Source of the DNA: Fusicatenibacter saccharivorans
GTDB lineage: Bacteria > Bacillota > Clostridia > Lachnospirales > Lachnospiraceae
Length of the DNA stretch: 64,000 nt
Reading direction: 5' to 3'
NCBI RefSeq assembly: GCF_015557635.1
Contig: NZ_JADNOP010000004.1
Coordinates: 170,389 to 234,388, forward strand
In this document: positions 63,039 to 64,000 of the stretch, piece after piece
Layout: every line of letters starts with the position of its first letter
How positions within the stretch are numbered: position 1 is the stretch's first letter
Translations under genes and position numbers: made by a program
The notes under the pieces: generated by a model
The model's input: only the letters and a program-made list of their open reading frames with translations
Databases searched by the model: none
Told to the model about the DNA's origin: nothing

Positions 63039-63968
63039 ATGAAGAAAATAATAGAGAATAATAAATGTTTATATTTTTTAAAAGAGTTACTCAAATATAA
63101 AAAAGAAATAGGTATTTTGAGTATAAGCACTATTGTTTCTACAGTAACTGTATTTCTGCAACCATTATTGATAAAACAGATCACAGACATCGGAATACTC
63201 GAAAAAAATATGCCCCAAATTGTTAATGGAGTAGCCGGTTTATTTGTTTGTGTGCTGGTATATTTAATGATTGAAGTTGTGCAGGCAAAAACTTTTGCAG
63301 AAATACATAATTCATTCTATAAGAACTTGTATTGCAATGTATTTCGAAAATTATTGCATTTAAAAAAACATTATTTTCAAATGAAAAATAGTATGGAAAT
63401 AGTGCAAATGTTACAATGCGATGTATCTCAGGTTGCGTCTATGACAGATAGATATGTAGTGATGAGCTTTTCGTATGTTTTTCGTGTAATTAGTGGACTT
63501 GCTGGACTTATGCTGTTGAGTCCTGAACTGTTATGCATTGTAGTGATAGTAATTCCAGTGAAATACGTGTTAGTAAAATGTCTTGCTAAAAAGCGTGAGA
63601 AAAACATGAAAATGTATATTCAAGTTGAGCAACAATTTGGAGGATGGCTTGGCGATACAATTAATACTGTGGAAGAAATTAAATTGTGGAATCTATATGA
63701 ATTAAGAAAATGCGAATTTTTAAAACAGATTTGTAAATCGTTAGCGGTTGAAATGAAAGGAACCATGATTGAGACATGGAATATTTTTGGGGATGCTGTT
63801 TTAGAGTGGGGTGTAACAATTCTTATTTATTTAGTTGGTGGATATTTGGTGTTCGTGGGAAAAATTTCCATAGGTTCAGTTTTTGCTTTTGTTTCTTATT
63901 CTAGTTATGTTACAAGACCGGTAAATGAAAAGTCTAATCCCCCAGCTATGCTGGGGAGAATAGAGTAG
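63039..63968 (+). pseudogene. ABC exporter, interrupted after its membrane domain
   Basis: The frame encodes the six-helix ABC membrane domain (about 20-295), including the WLGDTINTVEEIKLWNLYE segment and the last helix before ISIGSVFAFVSYSSYV. A full exporter of this type has ~570-600 residues with a C-terminal ATPase. Here the frame ends at 309, after a tail (NEKSNPPAMLGRIE) that reads into a CCCCAGC/GCTGGGG hairpin and does not belong to the family. It is most likely disrupted by an inserted element. The rest of the gene, if present, lies beyond the window. Confidence 0.82.
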
Positions 63969-64000
63969 TCGGAAGTGGTGAGGATAACAAAATAAAGCCT
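63930..64000 (+). mobile_element. Probable end of an IS200/IS605-type element (partial)
   Basis: The ABC frame is broken by sequence holding a subterminal hairpin, CCCCAGC-tat-GCTGGGG (63940-63956), similar in form to the hairpins that IS200/IS605 transposases bind. Only about 70 bases are visible and no transposase is in view, so identity is inferred. Confidence 0.5.

Overview
The window looks like part of a Lachnospiraceae (Clostridia, Firmicutes) chromosome, probably a gut anaerobe near Blautia or Ruminococcus. This rests on strong AGGAGG-type ribosome sites, sigma-A promoters with 17-base spacers, the rpmG-secE-nusG-rplK-rplA and rpsL-rpsG-fusA-tuf blocks, a long Clostridium-type SRP RNA upstream of dnaX-ybaB-recR, and a YyaC-type spore protease. 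The host background is about 45-55% GC. Two blocks stand out as AT-rich: about 25.6-35.4 kb and 56.0-64.0 kb.

Layout. 0-5.8 kb: a 5'-cut peptidase-acetyltransferase fusion, a C69 dipeptidase, then rpmG-secE-nusG-rplK-rplA, with an L1-type leader hairpin before both rplK and rplA. 5.9-20.6 kb: carbohydrate and accessory genes (GH31, aldo/keto reductase, SGNH hydrolase, a TetR regulator facing a 1032-residue secreted heptad-repeat protein, an AraC regulator facing a GH127 arabinofuranosidase, and a nucleoside hydrolase overlapping an ECF S-component). 20.6-25.4 kb: rpsL-rpsG-fusA, then tuf on its own promoter. 25.4-35.6 kb: a mobilizable element bounded by tuf 3' ends. It carries a repressor, excisionase, tyrosine integrase, RepA-like ATPase, MobV relaxase and TnpV. 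Its cargo is an attenuator-controlled Cfr/RlmN-like methyltransferase operon and a type I toxin-antitoxin pair. 35.9-43 kb: a DUF2399 remnant, a SWIM-SNF2 helicase, asnA, a TIM-barrel isomerase and a ThuA-like protein. 43.1-55.6 kb: SRP RNA, phosphofructokinase, dnaX-ybaB-recR-lacI-type regulator, transaldolase-like fsa, split transketolase, spore protease, then LysM, DUF5711 and CvpA membrane proteins. 56-64 kb: a peptide natural-product (RiPP) cluster.

The RiPP cluster encodes a cytoplasmic subtilisin-like protease, a 57-residue Cys-rich precursor, an acyl-carrier-like protein, a CcpM-type radical SAM maturase, a TIGR04066-type maturation protein, an FtsX-like permease, a BspA-type repeat protein and an ABC exporter. 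The exporter reading frame stops early, next to a hairpin that resembles an IS200/IS605 end.

The most interesting pieces are this RiPP cluster, the attenuated methyltransferase operon on the mobile element, the duplicated and diverged tuf 3' end plus terminator that brackets that element, the compact toxin-antitoxin locus, and two GC-rich long-inverted-repeat elements. All family assignments come from reading motifs and gene order; no database search was run.
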